A stretch of DNA of 64,000 nucleotides from Streptomyces sp. DH-12. Lineage in GTDB: Bacteria > Actinomycetota > Actinomycetes > Streptomycetales > Streptomycetaceae. Below, one piece after another: positions 41,673-51,044 of this stretch. How positions within the stretch are numbered: the stretch's first letter is position 1; the number at the start of each line of letters is the position of its first letter. Location of the stretch: NCBI RefSeq assembly GCF_002899455.1, contig NZ_PPFB01000001.1, positions 5,183,001 to 5,247,000 of the forward strand, given 5' to 3'. The notes below the pieces were generated by a model. The model saw only the letters and a list, made by a program, of their open reading frames with translations. It searched no databases and had not been told where the DNA came from. The position numbers and the translations under genes are program-made.

Positions 41673-43031
41673 ATGGGACGACCTGGCCTGAACCGCAGGC
41701 AACTCCTCGCCGGGCTCGGCGGGCTGACGGTCGCCGGGAGCTTCGGCTTCGCGGCGCTCGGCACGGGGGCCGACGCGCTCGCCTCCGGCGCGGACACCCG
41801 GGTGCGCTACTGGAACCTCTTCAGCGGCGGCGACGGATACAACATGATCGCGATGCTGGACGCCTTCCGGGCGCGCCACCCCGGCATCGAGGTGAAGGAC
41901 TCCACGCTCCAGTGGGGCAACCCCTTCTACACCAAGCTCGCCATGGCCGCCGCGGGCGACCGCGCCCCCGAACTCGGCGTCATGCACCTCGGCCGGGTCC
42001 CCGGCTTCTCGCCCGGCCGCCTCCTGGACCCCTGGGACACGGAGCTGCTGGCCCGATTCGGTGTGCGCGAGGCCGACTTCGACGCCGGCCTGTGGCGGCG
42101 CGCCGTCGTCGACGGCAGGCTCTACGCCCTCCCGCTCGACATCCACGTCCAGCTCTGCTTCTACCGCAAGGACGTCCTGGACCGCGCCGGCCTGCTCGGC
42201 CCCGACGGCCGCATGGCGCCGGTGACGTCCGCCGAGGAGTGGTTCGACGTGCTGAGGGAGGCCAAGGGGGCGACGAGGAAAGGGCTCCAGACCATCGGCC
42301 TGTGGCACAACGACCAGAACTTCCAGTGGTGGTTCTTCGTCGCCTTCTACACCCAGCTCGGCGGCACCTGGTTCGACGACGCCAACGCGCGCGTCACCTT
42401 CGACACCGAACGCGCCACCCGGGTCCTGCAGTTCCTGCGCCGCCACCTCACCGACGGGTACGCCGATCCCGGCTACGGCGGCGGCGCGGGCGCCGAACAG
42501 TTCGTCAACGGCGCCCCGTTCGTGTGGGAGGGCAACTGGTCCGTGCCGGTCTTCGACTCCGCGAAGGCCGAGTACGGCGCCGTCCCCCTGCCGCCCGTCT
42601 TCGGCCGCCCCGCCACCCACGCCGAGTCCCACGCCTTCGTGCTGCCGCACCAGGCGGGCCGGGGCGGGGCCGCCGACGAGGCCGCCCACCGGCTCGCCGC
42701 GTACATCGTCCGGCACGCCCGGCAGTGGGCCGCGGGCGGCCACATCCCCGCCCACACCCCCACCCTGTCCACCCCCGCCTACCGCGCGCTCGAACCGCAG
42801 AACGAGTACGTGTCCGCGATGGACCACCAGGCCACCGAGCCCAAGGTGTGGTTCGCCGGCTCCACCGGCATCCTCGCCCAGCGGGTCGGCCCGATCGTGG
42901 TCTCCGCCACCACCGGCTCCGCCCGGCCCGACGCCGCCGCCCGCCGGATGAGGAGCGAACTCGCCGCCCTGCTCGCCTCCAGGAACCCGATGGACGGCCG
43001 CACCGCCGCCGAGGCGGGTGACGCCGCATGA
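41673..43031 (+). CDS. Sugar ABC transporter substrate-binding protein
   Basis: 452 residues from the ATG at 41673; an ATG 12 bases earlier is also possible. The N-terminus has a twin-arginine signal (LNRRQLLAGLGGLTVAGSFGF) and no lipobox cysteine, so it may be exported by Tat and held otherwise. The rest is a family-1 extracellular solute-binding protein: VRYWNLFSGGDGYNMIAMLDAF near 38, ALPLDIHVQLCFYRKDVLD near 150, GAPFVWEGNWSVPVFD near 280. It captures a sugar, probably an arabino-oligosaccharide given the GH51 gene in the operon. The open frame upstream encodes the 17-bp repeats and is not thought to be translated. Confidence 0.9.
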   Translation: MGRPGLNRRQLLAGLGGLTVAGSFGFAALGTGADALASGADTRVRYWNLFSGGDGYNMIAMLDAFRARHPGIEVKDSTLQWGNPFYTKLAMAAAGDRAPELGVMHLGRVPGFSPGRLLDPWDTELLARFGVREADFDAGLWRRAVVDGRLYALPLDIHVQLCFYRKDVLDRAGLLGPDGRMAPVTSAEEWFDVLREAKGATRKGLQTIGLWHNDQNFQWWFFVAFYTQLGGTWFDDANARVTFDTERATRVLQFLRRHLTDGYADPGYGGGAGAEQFVNGAPFVWEGNWSVPVFDSAKAEYGAVPLPPVFGRPATHAESHAFVLPHQAGRGGAADEAAHRLAAYIVRHARQWAAGGHIPAHTPTLSTPAYRALEPQNEYVSAMDHQATEPKVWFAGSTGILAQRVGPIVVSATTGSARPDAAARRMRSELAALLASRNPMDGRTAAEAGDAA

Positions 43032-43978
43032 CCGCCACCGGAGCACGGACCGTCCTCCGCCCGGCCCGGGTCGGGGACGCCGCTCCCGCCGCCCCCGCCA
43101 CCTCCGTCCGCCGCGGGCAGGGCCTCCAGCACGGCGGCTGGTTCGTCGCCCCGTTCCTCGCCCTGTTCGCCCTCTTCGTCGTCTGGCCGCTGCTGCGCGG
43201 CCTGTACCTCAGCTTCACCGACGCCAACGTCTCCGGGGACCACGCCTCCTTCGTCGGCCTCGACAACTACCGGGAGGCCCTGGACGACCCGCTGATGTGG
43301 GAGGCCCTCGGCCACAGCGCGTACTTCACGCTGCTGGTGGTGCCCTGCATCACCGTCCTGGCGTTCCTCCTCGCGATGCTCGCGCACCACATCGAGCGCG
43401 GGAAGTGGCTGTGGCGGCTGTGCTTCTTCACGCCGTTCCTGCTGCCGTCCACCGTCGCCGCCAACCTGTGGCAGTGGCTGTTCAACCCCGGCACCGGCAT
43501 GGTCAACCACGTCCTCGGCCTGGAGACGCCCTGGCTGACCGACAAGTCGTACGCGATGCTCGCCGTGGTCGTCACCACCCTGTGGTGGACCGTCGGCTTC
43601 AGCTTCCTGCTCTACCTCGCCGCCCTGCAGAACATCCCCGCGCACCTCTACGAGGCCGCCGCCCTGGACGGCGCCAACGCCTGGCACCGCGCGGTCCGCA
43701 TCACCCTGCCGATGCTGCGCACCATCACGGGACTGGTCGTGACGCTGCAGATCCTCGCCTCGCTCCAGGTCTTCGACCAGGCCGTGGTGCTGCAGGACTT
43801 CGGGCCCGGCCCCGAGGGCTCCACCCGCACCTTCGTGCAGTACACCCTCGAACAGGGCTTCACCAGCTACCGCGTGGGCTACGCCTCCGCGATCTCCCTC
43901 ATCTTCTTCGTGCTCATCGCGGCGGTCGCCCTCGTGCGGATGTGGCTGCTGCGCACCCGTGAGGAGGACGGCCGATGA
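43028..43978 (+). CDS. Sugar ABC transporter permease (MalF type)
   Basis: 316 residues. Six membrane helices with the first at residues about 40-62 (WFVAPFLALFALFVVWPLL). The conserved EAA loop reads EAAALDGANAWHRAVRITLP near 215. It overlaps the binding-protein gene by 4 bases (ATGA) and the next permease by 4. With that permease it forms the membrane channel of the importer. Confidence 0.93.
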   Translation: MTATGARTVLRPARVGDAAPAAPATSVRRGQGLQHGGWFVAPFLALFALFVVWPLLRGLYLSFTDANVSGDHASFVGLDNYREALDDPLMWEALGHSAYFTLLVVPCITVLAFLLAMLAHHIERGKWLWRLCFFTPFLLPSTVAANLWQWLFNPGTGMVNHVLGLETPWLTDKSYAMLAVVVTTLWWTVGFSFLLYLAALQNIPAHLYEAAALDGANAWHRAVRITLPMLRTITGLVVTLQILASLQVFDQAVVLQDFGPGPEGSTRTFVQYTLEQGFTSYRVGYASAISLIFFVLIAAVALVRMWLLRTREEDGR

Positions 43979-44829
43979 CCACCGCCGCCGTACCGCGCCC
44001 CCGCCGCCCCTGGACCCCCGGCCAGATCGTCCTCACCCTGCTCGGCACGGCCGTCTCCGCGGTGTTCCTCGCGCCGCTCGCCTGGGCGCTGCTCACCTCC
44101 CTGAAGTCCGAGAACGAGGCCGTGGAGGTGCCCCCGCACTGGCTGCCCGAGGACTGGACCGGCCAGGCGTGGACGGCCGTCCTCGAGACCGGCGACATCA
44201 CCAACTGGTTCGTGAACTCCCTCGTGGTGTCGGTGTGCGTCACGGCCGTCGTGCTGCTGGTCGGCGCCCTCGCCGGATACGGCTTCGCCCGCACCGAGTT
44301 CCGCGGCCGGGCGGCGCTGATGGGCGTGGTGATGGCCGGCCTGATGGTCTCCCCGGCCGTGCTCGGCGTGCCTCTGTTCACCACCGTGCAGCAGCTCGGC
44401 ATGGTCGACACCTACTGGGGCATGATCCTGCCGCAGTGCGCGCCCGCCGCGATGGTCTACATCCTCTACAAGTTCTTCCAGGGCGTGCCGCGCGAGCTGG
44501 AGGAGGCCGCGTTCATCGACGGCGCGGGCCGCTGGCGGGTGTTCTTCACGATCATCGTGCCGCTGTCCCGCCCGTCCCTCGCCGCGGTCGGCATCTTCAC
44601 CTTCATCAGCTCCTGGAACAACTTCCTGTGGCCGTACATGGTCACCAACAACCCCGACCTGATGACCATGCCGAACGGCATCGCGACCGTCATGAACTCC
44701 TACGGCATCCAGTGGGCCCAGCTCATGGCCGGCGGACTCATGGCGGGCCTGCCGCTGATCGTGGTCTTCGTCTTCTTCCAGCGCCAGATCGTGGCGGGCG
44801 TCGCCCACACCGGCCTCGCCGGCCAGTGA
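43975..44829 (+). CDS. Sugar ABC transporter permease (MalG type)
   Basis: 284 residues, six membrane helices, EAA loop EAAFIDGAGRWRVFFTIIVP near 178. Coupled by ATGA overlap to the upstream permease. No ATPase gene follows; Streptomyces importers of this class usually share the ATPase MsiK encoded elsewhere, which fits. Followed 38 bases later by the arabinofuranosidase gene with a GAGAGGA site. Confidence 0.93.
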   Translation: MTTAAVPRPRRPWTPGQIVLTLLGTAVSAVFLAPLAWALLTSLKSENEAVEVPPHWLPEDWTGQAWTAVLETGDITNWFVNSLVVSVCVTAVVLLVGALAGYGFARTEFRGRAALMGVVMAGLMVSPAVLGVPLFTTVQQLGMVDTYWGMILPQCAPAAMVYILYKFFQGVPRELEEAAFIDGAGRWRVFFTIIVPLSRPSLAAVGIFTFISSWNNFLWPYMVTNNPDLMTMPNGIATVMNSYGIQWAQLMAGGLMAGLPLIVVFVFFQRQIVAGVAHTGLAGQ

Positions 44830-44867
44830 CGCGCCCGCCGCAGGACCCGACCCGTCGAGAGGACACG

Positions 44868-46373
44868 ATGCGCACCGCCCGCTTCACCCTGGACCCCGCC
44901 TTCACCGTCGGCACGGTCGACCCCCGCCTGTTCGGCTCGTTCGTCGAGCACCTCGGCCGGTGCGTCTACACCGGCGTGTTCGAACCGGGCCACCCCACCG
45001 CCGACGCCGACGGCATCCGCGGCGACGTCCTGGACCTGGTCCGCGAGCTCGGGGTCACCGCCGTGCGCTACCCCGGCGGCAACTTCGTCTCCGGCTACCG
45101 CTGGGAGGACTCCGTCGGCCCCGTCGAGGACCGCCCGCGCCGCCTGGACCTGGCCTGGCGCTCCACCGAGACCAACCGCTTCGGCCTGTCCGAGTACATC
45201 GCCTTCCTGCGGAAGATCGGGCCGCAGGCCGAGCCGATGATGGCGCTCAACCTCGGCACCCGGGGCGTCGCCGAGGCCCTCCAGCTCCAGGAGTACGCCA
45301 ACCACCCCGGTGGCACCGCCCTGTCCGACCTGCGCGCGGCCCACGGCGACAAGGACCCCTTCGGCATCCGGCTGTGGTGCCTGGGCAACGAACTGGACGG
45401 CCCCTGGCAGACCGGCCACAAGACGGCCGCCGAGTACGGCAGGATCGCCGCCGAGACCGCCCGCGCCATGCGCCAGATCGACCCCGGCGTGCAGCTCGTC
45501 GCCTGCGGCTCCTCCGGCCGCTCCATGGCCACCTTCGCCGAGTGGGAGGCCACCGTCCTCCAGGAGACGTACGACCTGGTCGACCACATCTCCCTGCACG
45601 CCTACTACGAGCCGCTCGACGGCGACGTGGACTCCTTCCTCGCCTCCGCCGTCGACATGGAGACCTTCATCGAGGACGTGGTGGCCACCTGCGACCACGT
45701 CGGGGCCCGCCTGAAGTCCCGGAAGAAGATCAACCTCTCGTTCGACGAGTGGAACGTCTGGTACATGTCCCGCACCGACGAGCAGGTGAGCGCGCTCGAC
45801 TGGCCCGAGGCGCCGCGGCTGCTGGAGGACAACTACAGCGTCATGGACGCCGTCGTCCTCGGCTCGCTGCTGATCGCGCTGCTCCGGCACGCGGACCGGG
45901 TCACCGTCGCCTGCCTCGCCCAGCTGGTCAACGTCATCGCCCCGATCATGACCGAGCCGGGCGGCCCGGCCTGGCGGCAGACGACGTTCTTCCCGTTCGC
46001 CCAGGCCTCCGCGTACGGCCGCGGGGAGGTCCTCGACGTGCGCGTGGACTCGCCGACGTACGAGACGAAGCGGTACGGCGAGGCGGACCTGCTGCACGCG
46101 ACCGCGGTGCGGGGCGAGGACGGCACGGTCACCGTGTTCGCCGTCAACCGCTCCCGCACCGGGCCGCTGCCGCTCGACGTCGCGCTGAACGGGCTCGGGC
46201 TGACGTCCGTCGTCGAGCACAGCGTGCTCGCGGACGCCGACCCCGACGCCCGCAACACCCTCGCCGAGCCCGAGCGGGTGGTGCCGCACGCGGCCGAGGG
46301 CACCGCGCTGGACGGCGGCCGGCTCTCGGCCGTGCTGGAGCCGCTGTCCTGGAACATGATCCGGCTGGCGTGA
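44868..46373 (+). CDS. Alpha-L-arabinofuranosidase, GH51
   Basis: 501 residues, full length. The catalytic glutamates are visible: acid/base in GNELDGPWQ near 174 and nucleophile in SFDEWNVWYM near 293. Other GH51 marks: GSFVEHLGRCVYTG near 24, VRYPGGNFVSGYRWEDSVGP near 66. No signal peptide, so it acts in the cytoplasm on short arabino-oligosaccharides brought in by the importer encoded just upstream, releasing L-arabinose. It is the last gene of the operon. It converges on the GH35-like gene with only 25 bases between. Confidence 0.95.
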   Translation: MRTARFTLDPAFTVGTVDPRLFGSFVEHLGRCVYTGVFEPGHPTADADGIRGDVLDLVRELGVTAVRYPGGNFVSGYRWEDSVGPVEDRPRRLDLAWRSTETNRFGLSEYIAFLRKIGPQAEPMMALNLGTRGVAEALQLQEYANHPGGTALSDLRAAHGDKDPFGIRLWCLGNELDGPWQTGHKTAAEYGRIAAETARAMRQIDPGVQLVACGSSGRSMATFAEWEATVLQETYDLVDHISLHAYYEPLDGDVDSFLASAVDMETFIEDVVATCDHVGARLKSRKKINLSFDEWNVWYMSRTDEQVSALDWPEAPRLLEDNYSVMDAVVLGSLLIALLRHADRVTVACLAQLVNVIAPIMTEPGGPAWRQTTFFPFAQASAYGRGEVLDVRVDSPTYETKRYGEADLLHATAVRGEDGTVTVFAVNRSRTGPLPLDVALNGLGLTSVVEHSVLADADPDARNTLAEPERVVPHAAEGTALDGGRLSAVLEPLSWNMIRLA

Positions 46374-46398
46374 CGCGGGGACCGCGCGCCCGGTGGGC

Positions 46399-49233
46399 TC
46401 ACCTCCCCGGTGGGTCCACCGGCTCGACCGGGACGCCGCCGCGCGCCGCGCCCAGCAGCGTCAGCCGGACCGTGCCCGGTCCGGCCGGGGTGGTCCCGTC
46501 GGACAGCACGGCCAGCGCCAGGGTGTTGGAGCCGCGGGTGCGCAGGATGCCGTTGGGCAGCACGAAGGTGTGCTGCGGACCCACGTCGTTGACGTACTGG
46601 CCCAGGTTCCAGCCGTTGAGGAAGATCTGCGCCCGGTAGGCGCGCTCCGGGTCGTCCTCCAGGGTGAGCCCGACCGACGCGTCCAGCTCGGGTTCGAGAC
46701 CGAGCCGGAAGCGGGTGCGGTACCAGGTGACGCCCTGCCGCCGCTCCGCGCGCGGGAGTTCCACCACCCGCCAGCCGCGGTCGTCGTGGTCCGGCAGGTG
46801 CCAGCCGCGCCGTTCCCCGTACAGGCCGCCGTTGTTGAGCGGGCCGGTCACCCGCTCCGGGTCGGCGGCGCCCCGGACGCGCCACTCGACGCCGCGGTCA
46901 CCGCCCGCGAACGCGGCGGCGACCAGCCCCCGGGCGGCCTTGTGGGCGTCCTCGCCGGGCTCCGTCCCGGCGTGCTGCATGGGCCGCACCAGCACGGACA
47001 GCACGTGCTCGCCGGGGGTGCGCAGCGCCCCGGGGACGGTGAACCGCGCCGTGGCCGTCCAGGTGCCGCGCGAGACGGTCCCCTCGTCGGGCGCCGGCAT
47101 CCGGTGGGTGCCGAGCGGCCGGCCGTCCAGCCAGGCCATCAGCAGCCCTTGGGTGCCGGTGCTGTAGGAGAGCGCCACCGACCGGATGCCGCGCAGGTCC
47201 TCGACCCGCCCCCGGTACCAGACGTCGCCGTGGTGGAAGCCGTAGTCGTCCGCGAACAGCACGGGCCCGCCCTCGGGCACGGGCGTGGAGCTGTGCGAGG
47301 CGGTGCGGTCGGCGACCGTCCAGGCCGAGTCGTCGAAGTCCGGGTCGGACTCCGGGTTCTCCGCGCGGCACCGCCAGCCGTCGAGGGCGGGCAGCGCCAC
47401 CGCCCGCACGGCCGGCATCAGCCCCTCCATCACCCGGCTGCGGGCCCGGCCCATGTAGGTGGGCACCGGCTCGCCGTTCCAGGTGACCTCGGCGATGCCG
47501 CGCGGCCCCCACACCTCCACGCCGGTCTCGATCGTGACGTCACCGGTCAGGTGGAGGGTGGAGTCGCGCAGCGCGGCCGAGCGCAGCACGGCGGGGCCGT
47601 AGACCACCAGCGGTCCGGCCGGGGTCTCGTAGGTCCACAGGCGCAGCGCGGTCTCGTCGTCGGCGAACAGCAGCACGAGGGGGGTCTCGGAGTCGCCGTC
47701 CTTGACCAGCACCCGGCTCAGGCCGCCCACGCCGAGCGGGACGACGACGTTCAGCCGGCCCCGGTCGTAGGCCCAGGCGGGTTCGGTGTCCGCGCGGTCG
47801 ACGCCCGGCTGCTTCTCGCAGTCCAGCGCGAGCTGGGCGGTCTCCCCGCGACGGCCGACGAACACGGCCACGTCCTGCCGCCCGGTGGAGACGGAGAGCA
47901 TCGGCTGGACGGTGGTGTAGGCGAGCGTGCGGTGGCCCAGGCGGAGGCCCGTCGCGAGCAGCTTGGCGTCGCCCGCGGCCACGGTGACCGGCACCTCGAT
48001 GCCGGTGCCGGGCAGCAGGGCGCGCACCTCCTCCTCGGAGTCGTTGCGCACCACGAGGAACCGCGCGCCGGTGTCCGGGTTGGCCAGGCGGCGCACCGTC
48101 AGCCGTCCGTCCGCGACGCGCTCCTGGCCGTCGCCGGCCGGTTCCAGCCGGGCGAGGTCGGGCACGGTCCGCACCAGATGGCCGAGCTGCTGGACGGCGG
48201 CCATGTTCGGCGCCGGCTGGCGTGCCTCGTCGAGCACCGCCCCGTAGTCGTAGGAGGTGTAGACGCCGGGTCCGGGCAGCCAGCCCCACGACGTCCCGCC
48301 GAACCCCATGCCGGTGTGGTGCACGGTGACCCGGTCGGCGAGCGCGCTGAGATGGCGCCGCCGCTCGTGCACCGCGTCGTGGGTCTCGCGCACCCGCGCG
48401 TACCCCTCGCCGCCGGACAGCGCCCCGCCCCAGGCGTCGGCCGCCCCGCCCGCCACGGCGGTGAGACCGGCCGTGCGGGGCCCGTCGCCGCCGGTCCAGC
48501 CGTCCCCGTCCAGGACCGGCACGTCGATGCGGTCGGCGCGCACCGTCGCGTACAGCCGGGCCCGGTGGGCGCGCGCCGCGGGGTCCCCGGCCGGCACCGG
48601 ACGCCCGTCCTCCAGCCGGTACAGCAGCACCGTCCCGCCGCCCGCGGTGTACAGGTGCCGTACGGCGATGGCGTCGACGGCGGTCAGCCACGCCTCGGCG
48701 TGCCGCAGGTACTCGGGGTCGTCGGTGCGGGCGGAGCCCGCGGCGGCCGTCAGCCAGCCGGGGAGACCGCCGGCGTCCAGGTCCGCGCCGAGGTAGGGGC
48801 CGGGCCGCAGCACCACGTACAGCCGCTCCTCGGCCGCCACGGAGAGGAAGCGGTTCAGGTCCCGCACCCCGGTGAAGTCGTGCACGCCGGGAGCGGGGGA
48901 GTGGACGTTCCACGGCACGGGCACGTCGACCGCGTTGAAGCCGTGGGCGCGCAGCTTCTGCAGCACGTCCCGCCACAGCGACGGGCTCGGCAGCCGGAAG
49001 GGGTGGACCTCGGCGGACCACAGCACCAGGCGCGCGCCGTCGACCAGCAGGGAGTGCCGGTCGTGGGTCACGCGATGGCGCCGGCCGTCGGCCTCCGGCG
49101 GCGGGGGCGGCGGCCCGGTCGGCACGACGCGCGGCCCCCGCGGGCCGGTCGCCGCCCCGCCGCTGCCGGCCAGCGCGAGACCGAGCGCGGCCGTGCCGGC
49201 CAGGGCGGTGAAGGTGCGCCTGCTGAGCTCCAA
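46399..49233 (-). CDS. Secreted GH35-family protein, apparently without catalytic glutamates
   Basis: 944 residues from a TTG at 49233 that has AGGAGG 7 bases upstream; an in-frame ATG at 49278 is the alternative but has a weaker site and spoils the signal. The N-terminus ELSRRTFTALAGTAALGLALA is a Tat signal. The GH35 barrel is recognisable: WSAEVHPFRLPSPSLWRDVLQKL, DVPVPWNVH, VLRPGPYLGADLDAGGLPGW, FGGTSWGW, YTSYDYGAVLDEA. Where beta-galactosidases have the acid/base (ENEY), this has YRLEDGR with Gly near 210. Where the nucleophile Glu precedes GGWFDPWGG, this reads AVAGGAADAWGG with Ala near 259. C-terminal beta domains (YFHHGDVWYRG-like region) remain. Probably a galactoside-binding pseudoenzyme. 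Confidence 0.82.
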   Translation of the reverse strand: MELSRRTFTALAGTAALGLALAGSGGAATGPRGPRVVPTGPPPPPPEADGRRHRVTHDRHSLLVDGARLVLWSAEVHPFRLPSPSLWRDVLQKLRAHGFNAVDVPVPWNVHSPAPGVHDFTGVRDLNRFLSVAAEERLYVVLRPGPYLGADLDAGGLPGWLTAAAGSARTDDPEYLRHAEAWLTAVDAIAVRHLYTAGGGTVLLYRLEDGRPVPAGDPAARAHRARLYATVRADRIDVPVLDGDGWTGGDGPRTAGLTAVAGGAADAWGGALSGGEGYARVRETHDAVHERRRHLSALADRVTVHHTGMGFGGTSWGWLPGPGVYTSYDYGAVLDEARQPAPNMAAVQQLGHLVRTVPDLARLEPAGDGQERVADGRLTVRRLANPDTGARFLVVRNDSEEEVRALLPGTGIEVPVTVAAGDAKLLATGLRLGHRTLAYTTVQPMLSVSTGRQDVAVFVGRRGETAQLALDCEKQPGVDRADTEPAWAYDRGRLNVVVPLGVGGLSRVLVKDGDSETPLVLLFADDETALRLWTYETPAGPLVVYGPAVLRSAALRDSTLHLTGDVTIETGVEVWGPRGIAEVTWNGEPVPTYMGRARSRVMEGLMPAVRAVALPALDGWRCRAENPESDPDFDDSAWTVADRTASHSSTPVPEGGPVLFADDYGFHHGDVWYRGRVEDLRGIRSVALSYSTGTQGLLMAWLDGRPLGTHRMPAPDEGTVSRGTWTATARFTVPGALRTPGEHVLSVLVRPMQHAGTEPGEDAHKAARGLVAAAFAGGDRGVEWRVRGAADPERVTGPLNNGGLYGERRGWHLPDHDDRGWRVVELPRAERRQGVTWYRTRFRLGLEPELDASVGLTLEDDPERAYRAQIFLNGWNLGQYVNDVGPQHTFVLPNGILRTRGSNTLALAVLSDGTTPAGPGTVRLTLLGAARGGVPVEPVDPPGR

Positions 49234-49575
49234 GGGAGCGCCTCCTGGTCTGTGCCACAAGGGGTGCTGGTGGGCCATTGTCCCCGAACCGGAACGCCCC
49301 CCGTTCACGCGGGAGCCCCGCACGCCCGCCGCGTTCACCGGCGGTGTGCGGACCGGGAGCGAAGGGCCGGAGCCGGCCCTGGCCGGGAGTCACCGCCGGG
49401 AACGACCCGTCCGAGGTCGGCTCCATGGCCATGGACTCCACGGACGGGGACATCAGCGCGGTGCACCACCCGGCGCGGAAGCGGTGCCCGGCGAAGCGGC
49501 CTGACGGCGGGGACCCGTACGGGAGCCGGCGGGCGGTCGGGGAAGACTCCGGCCGCCCGTCCTGTCGACGCGCGC
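49234..49575. other. 342-base region between the GH35-like and PucR genes
   Basis: No convincing gene. It holds an 18-base palindrome, AGGGCCGG-AG-CCGGCCCT, at 49363-49380, which could end the leftward pucR transcript or be a binding site. The 49240-49290 part must carry the GH35 promoter, but no clear -10/-35 pair is visible. Confidence 0.45.
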
Positions 49576-50817
49576 CTACTGACCGGGACGGGGCAGGTCC
49601 GTGCCGTCCCGCGCGCCGTCGCGGCCGAGCAGGTGGCGCGCGCGCAGGGCCACCTCGAGCGCGAACCGGTGGTCGGGGTCGGCGAGCCGGTCGCCCAGGT
49701 GGGCGTCCAGCGTCCGCAGCCGGTAGCGGACGGTCTGGGCGTGCACCCCCAGCGTCTCGCCGACCTGCTCGGCGGGTGCGCGGGTGGAGACGTGCACCCG
49801 GAGGGTCTCGACGAGCCGGTCGCGCCGCTTGGCGGTCAGTCCGTCGAGCGGCGCCAGCTCGCGGGCGGCGAGACGGTCGACCAGGGCGGGGTCGGACAGC
49901 AGCCACAGCGTCGTCAGATGGTCCTCGCAGCGGACCAGCGGGGCGTCCGGCACGACGCCGTCGTCGACGAGCTGCAGCAGGCGGCGGGCCCAGCGGACGG
50001 AGTCCGCGGCCTGGGCGACCGGCACGGCCAGGCCCACCGCGGCACGGGTGCCGGACAGGGCCGTACGGAGCATCTCGAGGCGTTCGGGAGTGAGCTCACC
50101 CGGCACGAGCAGATGCGGCTGCGGGATGTCGAAGTCGGCGAGGACGTCGCTGTCGAGCCCGGCCTGGATGTGCTCGGGGACCGGCGGGCGCAGGGCGACG
50201 AGGAAACACGTCCGGGGCAGTTCCCAGGCGGCGGACGCGCACAGTTCGGACGCGGTCGTCCGGGGGAGCGGGGAGGCGGCCAGAAGGAGGTGCAAGAGCT
50301 GTCTTCGTAACGCGGACACCTCGGACGCGGCTCTCTCCCGTACCTCCGTGTACCCCTCCCGGGTGACGGCCTCCAGCTCCTCGACGTACGCGAACAGGGC
50401 GTCGGCGAAGGCGAGGACCGTGGTGGGGGAGAGGCTGTGCTGCCGCCCCAGTGTCTTGGCCCGGCGCAGTGCGATGCGCGCGCCGAGCCGGTAGGCGCCC
50501 TGGAGCACCTCCAGGTCACGCCCCTCGTAGGCCTCGACCCGGCCGAACCTGCGCAGGAGTTCGTCCCGCAGCTCCGAAGTCGTGCCGGGATCGGCCACCC
50601 GGTCCACGAAGGCGGTGAGCGCCTGCTCGACGCCCTGGCGGATGGCGTGCCCGTCGGGGCCGTTGAGCAGCCTGCCGTACACCGGGTAGGCGCGGGTGAC
50701 CTCGGTGCGTATCTCGTTCAGCAGCCCCGGCAGCAACGGCCGCATGATGGCGGCGAACTGCCGGGGGAGGGGATCGAGCGGCTCGCCGAGCACCGAAGGA
50801 CGTTCGATTGAGGGCAT
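49576..50817 (-). CDS. PucR-family transcriptional regulator
   Basis: 413 residues. A long N-terminal sensor region (RQFAAIMRPLLPGLLNEIRTEV, LEVLQGAYRLGARIALRRAK) is followed by a GGDEF-like middle and the C-terminal PucR helix-turn-helix (ETLRVHVSTRAPAEQVGETLGVHAQTVRYRLRTLD, about 345-380). PucR proteins in Streptomyces regulate catabolic or transport operons. It lies next to the secreted-protein/mce cluster and is a good candidate for its regulator. An inverted repeat TGTGT/ACACA sits at 50940-50952, 123 bp upstream of its start. Confidence 0.88.
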   Translation of the reverse strand: MPSIERPSVLGEPLDPLPRQFAAIMRPLLPGLLNEIRTEVTRAYPVYGRLLNGPDGHAIRQGVEQALTAFVDRVADPGTTSELRDELLRRFGRVEAYEGRDLEVLQGAYRLGARIALRRAKTLGRQHSLSPTTVLAFADALFAYVEELEAVTREGYTEVRERAASEVSALRRQLLHLLLAASPLPRTTASELCASAAWELPRTCFLVALRPPVPEHIQAGLDSDVLADFDIPQPHLLVPGELTPERLEMLRTALSGTRAAVGLAVPVAQAADSVRWARRLLQLVDDGVVPDAPLVRCEDHLTTLWLLSDPALVDRLAARELAPLDGLTAKRRDRLVETLRVHVSTRAPAEQVGETLGVHAQTVRYRLRTLDAHLGDRLADPDHRFALEVALRARHLLGRDGARDGTDLPRPGQ

Positions 50818-50939
50818 GAGTGATCCCTTGCTCTCCGACCTGTCCGGCGGGGCGGCCGACCGGGTACGCCCCGCCGGACGGAGCCCGGCCGGGCCGCCGC
50901 GTGCACCGGTCTGAGCAGCCGACGGTAAGTCAACTTCGT

Positions 50940-50952
50940 TGTGTTGTACACA
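50940..50952. promoter_or_regulatory. Short palindrome upstream of pucR-type gene
   Basis: TGTGT-TGT-ACACA, 5-bp arms, in an AT-richer stretch between the PucR gene and the secreted-protein gene. It may be an operator; evidence is only the symmetry and position. Confidence 0.3.
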
Positions 50953-51044
50953 TCTTGTGCAGAAACCGCTTCACCGGGAGTGGTGTGGTTCCCCGGGGAG
51001 GACGGGCGTCCCCGGGGAACCCGGACGGGCCGGTGGGCGGGCCG

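Noticed and set aside
46393..50310. Very long rightward open frame across the GH35-like and PucR genes
   Set aside because: Both leftward genes have clear family motifs; the antisense frame shows only low-complexity residues.
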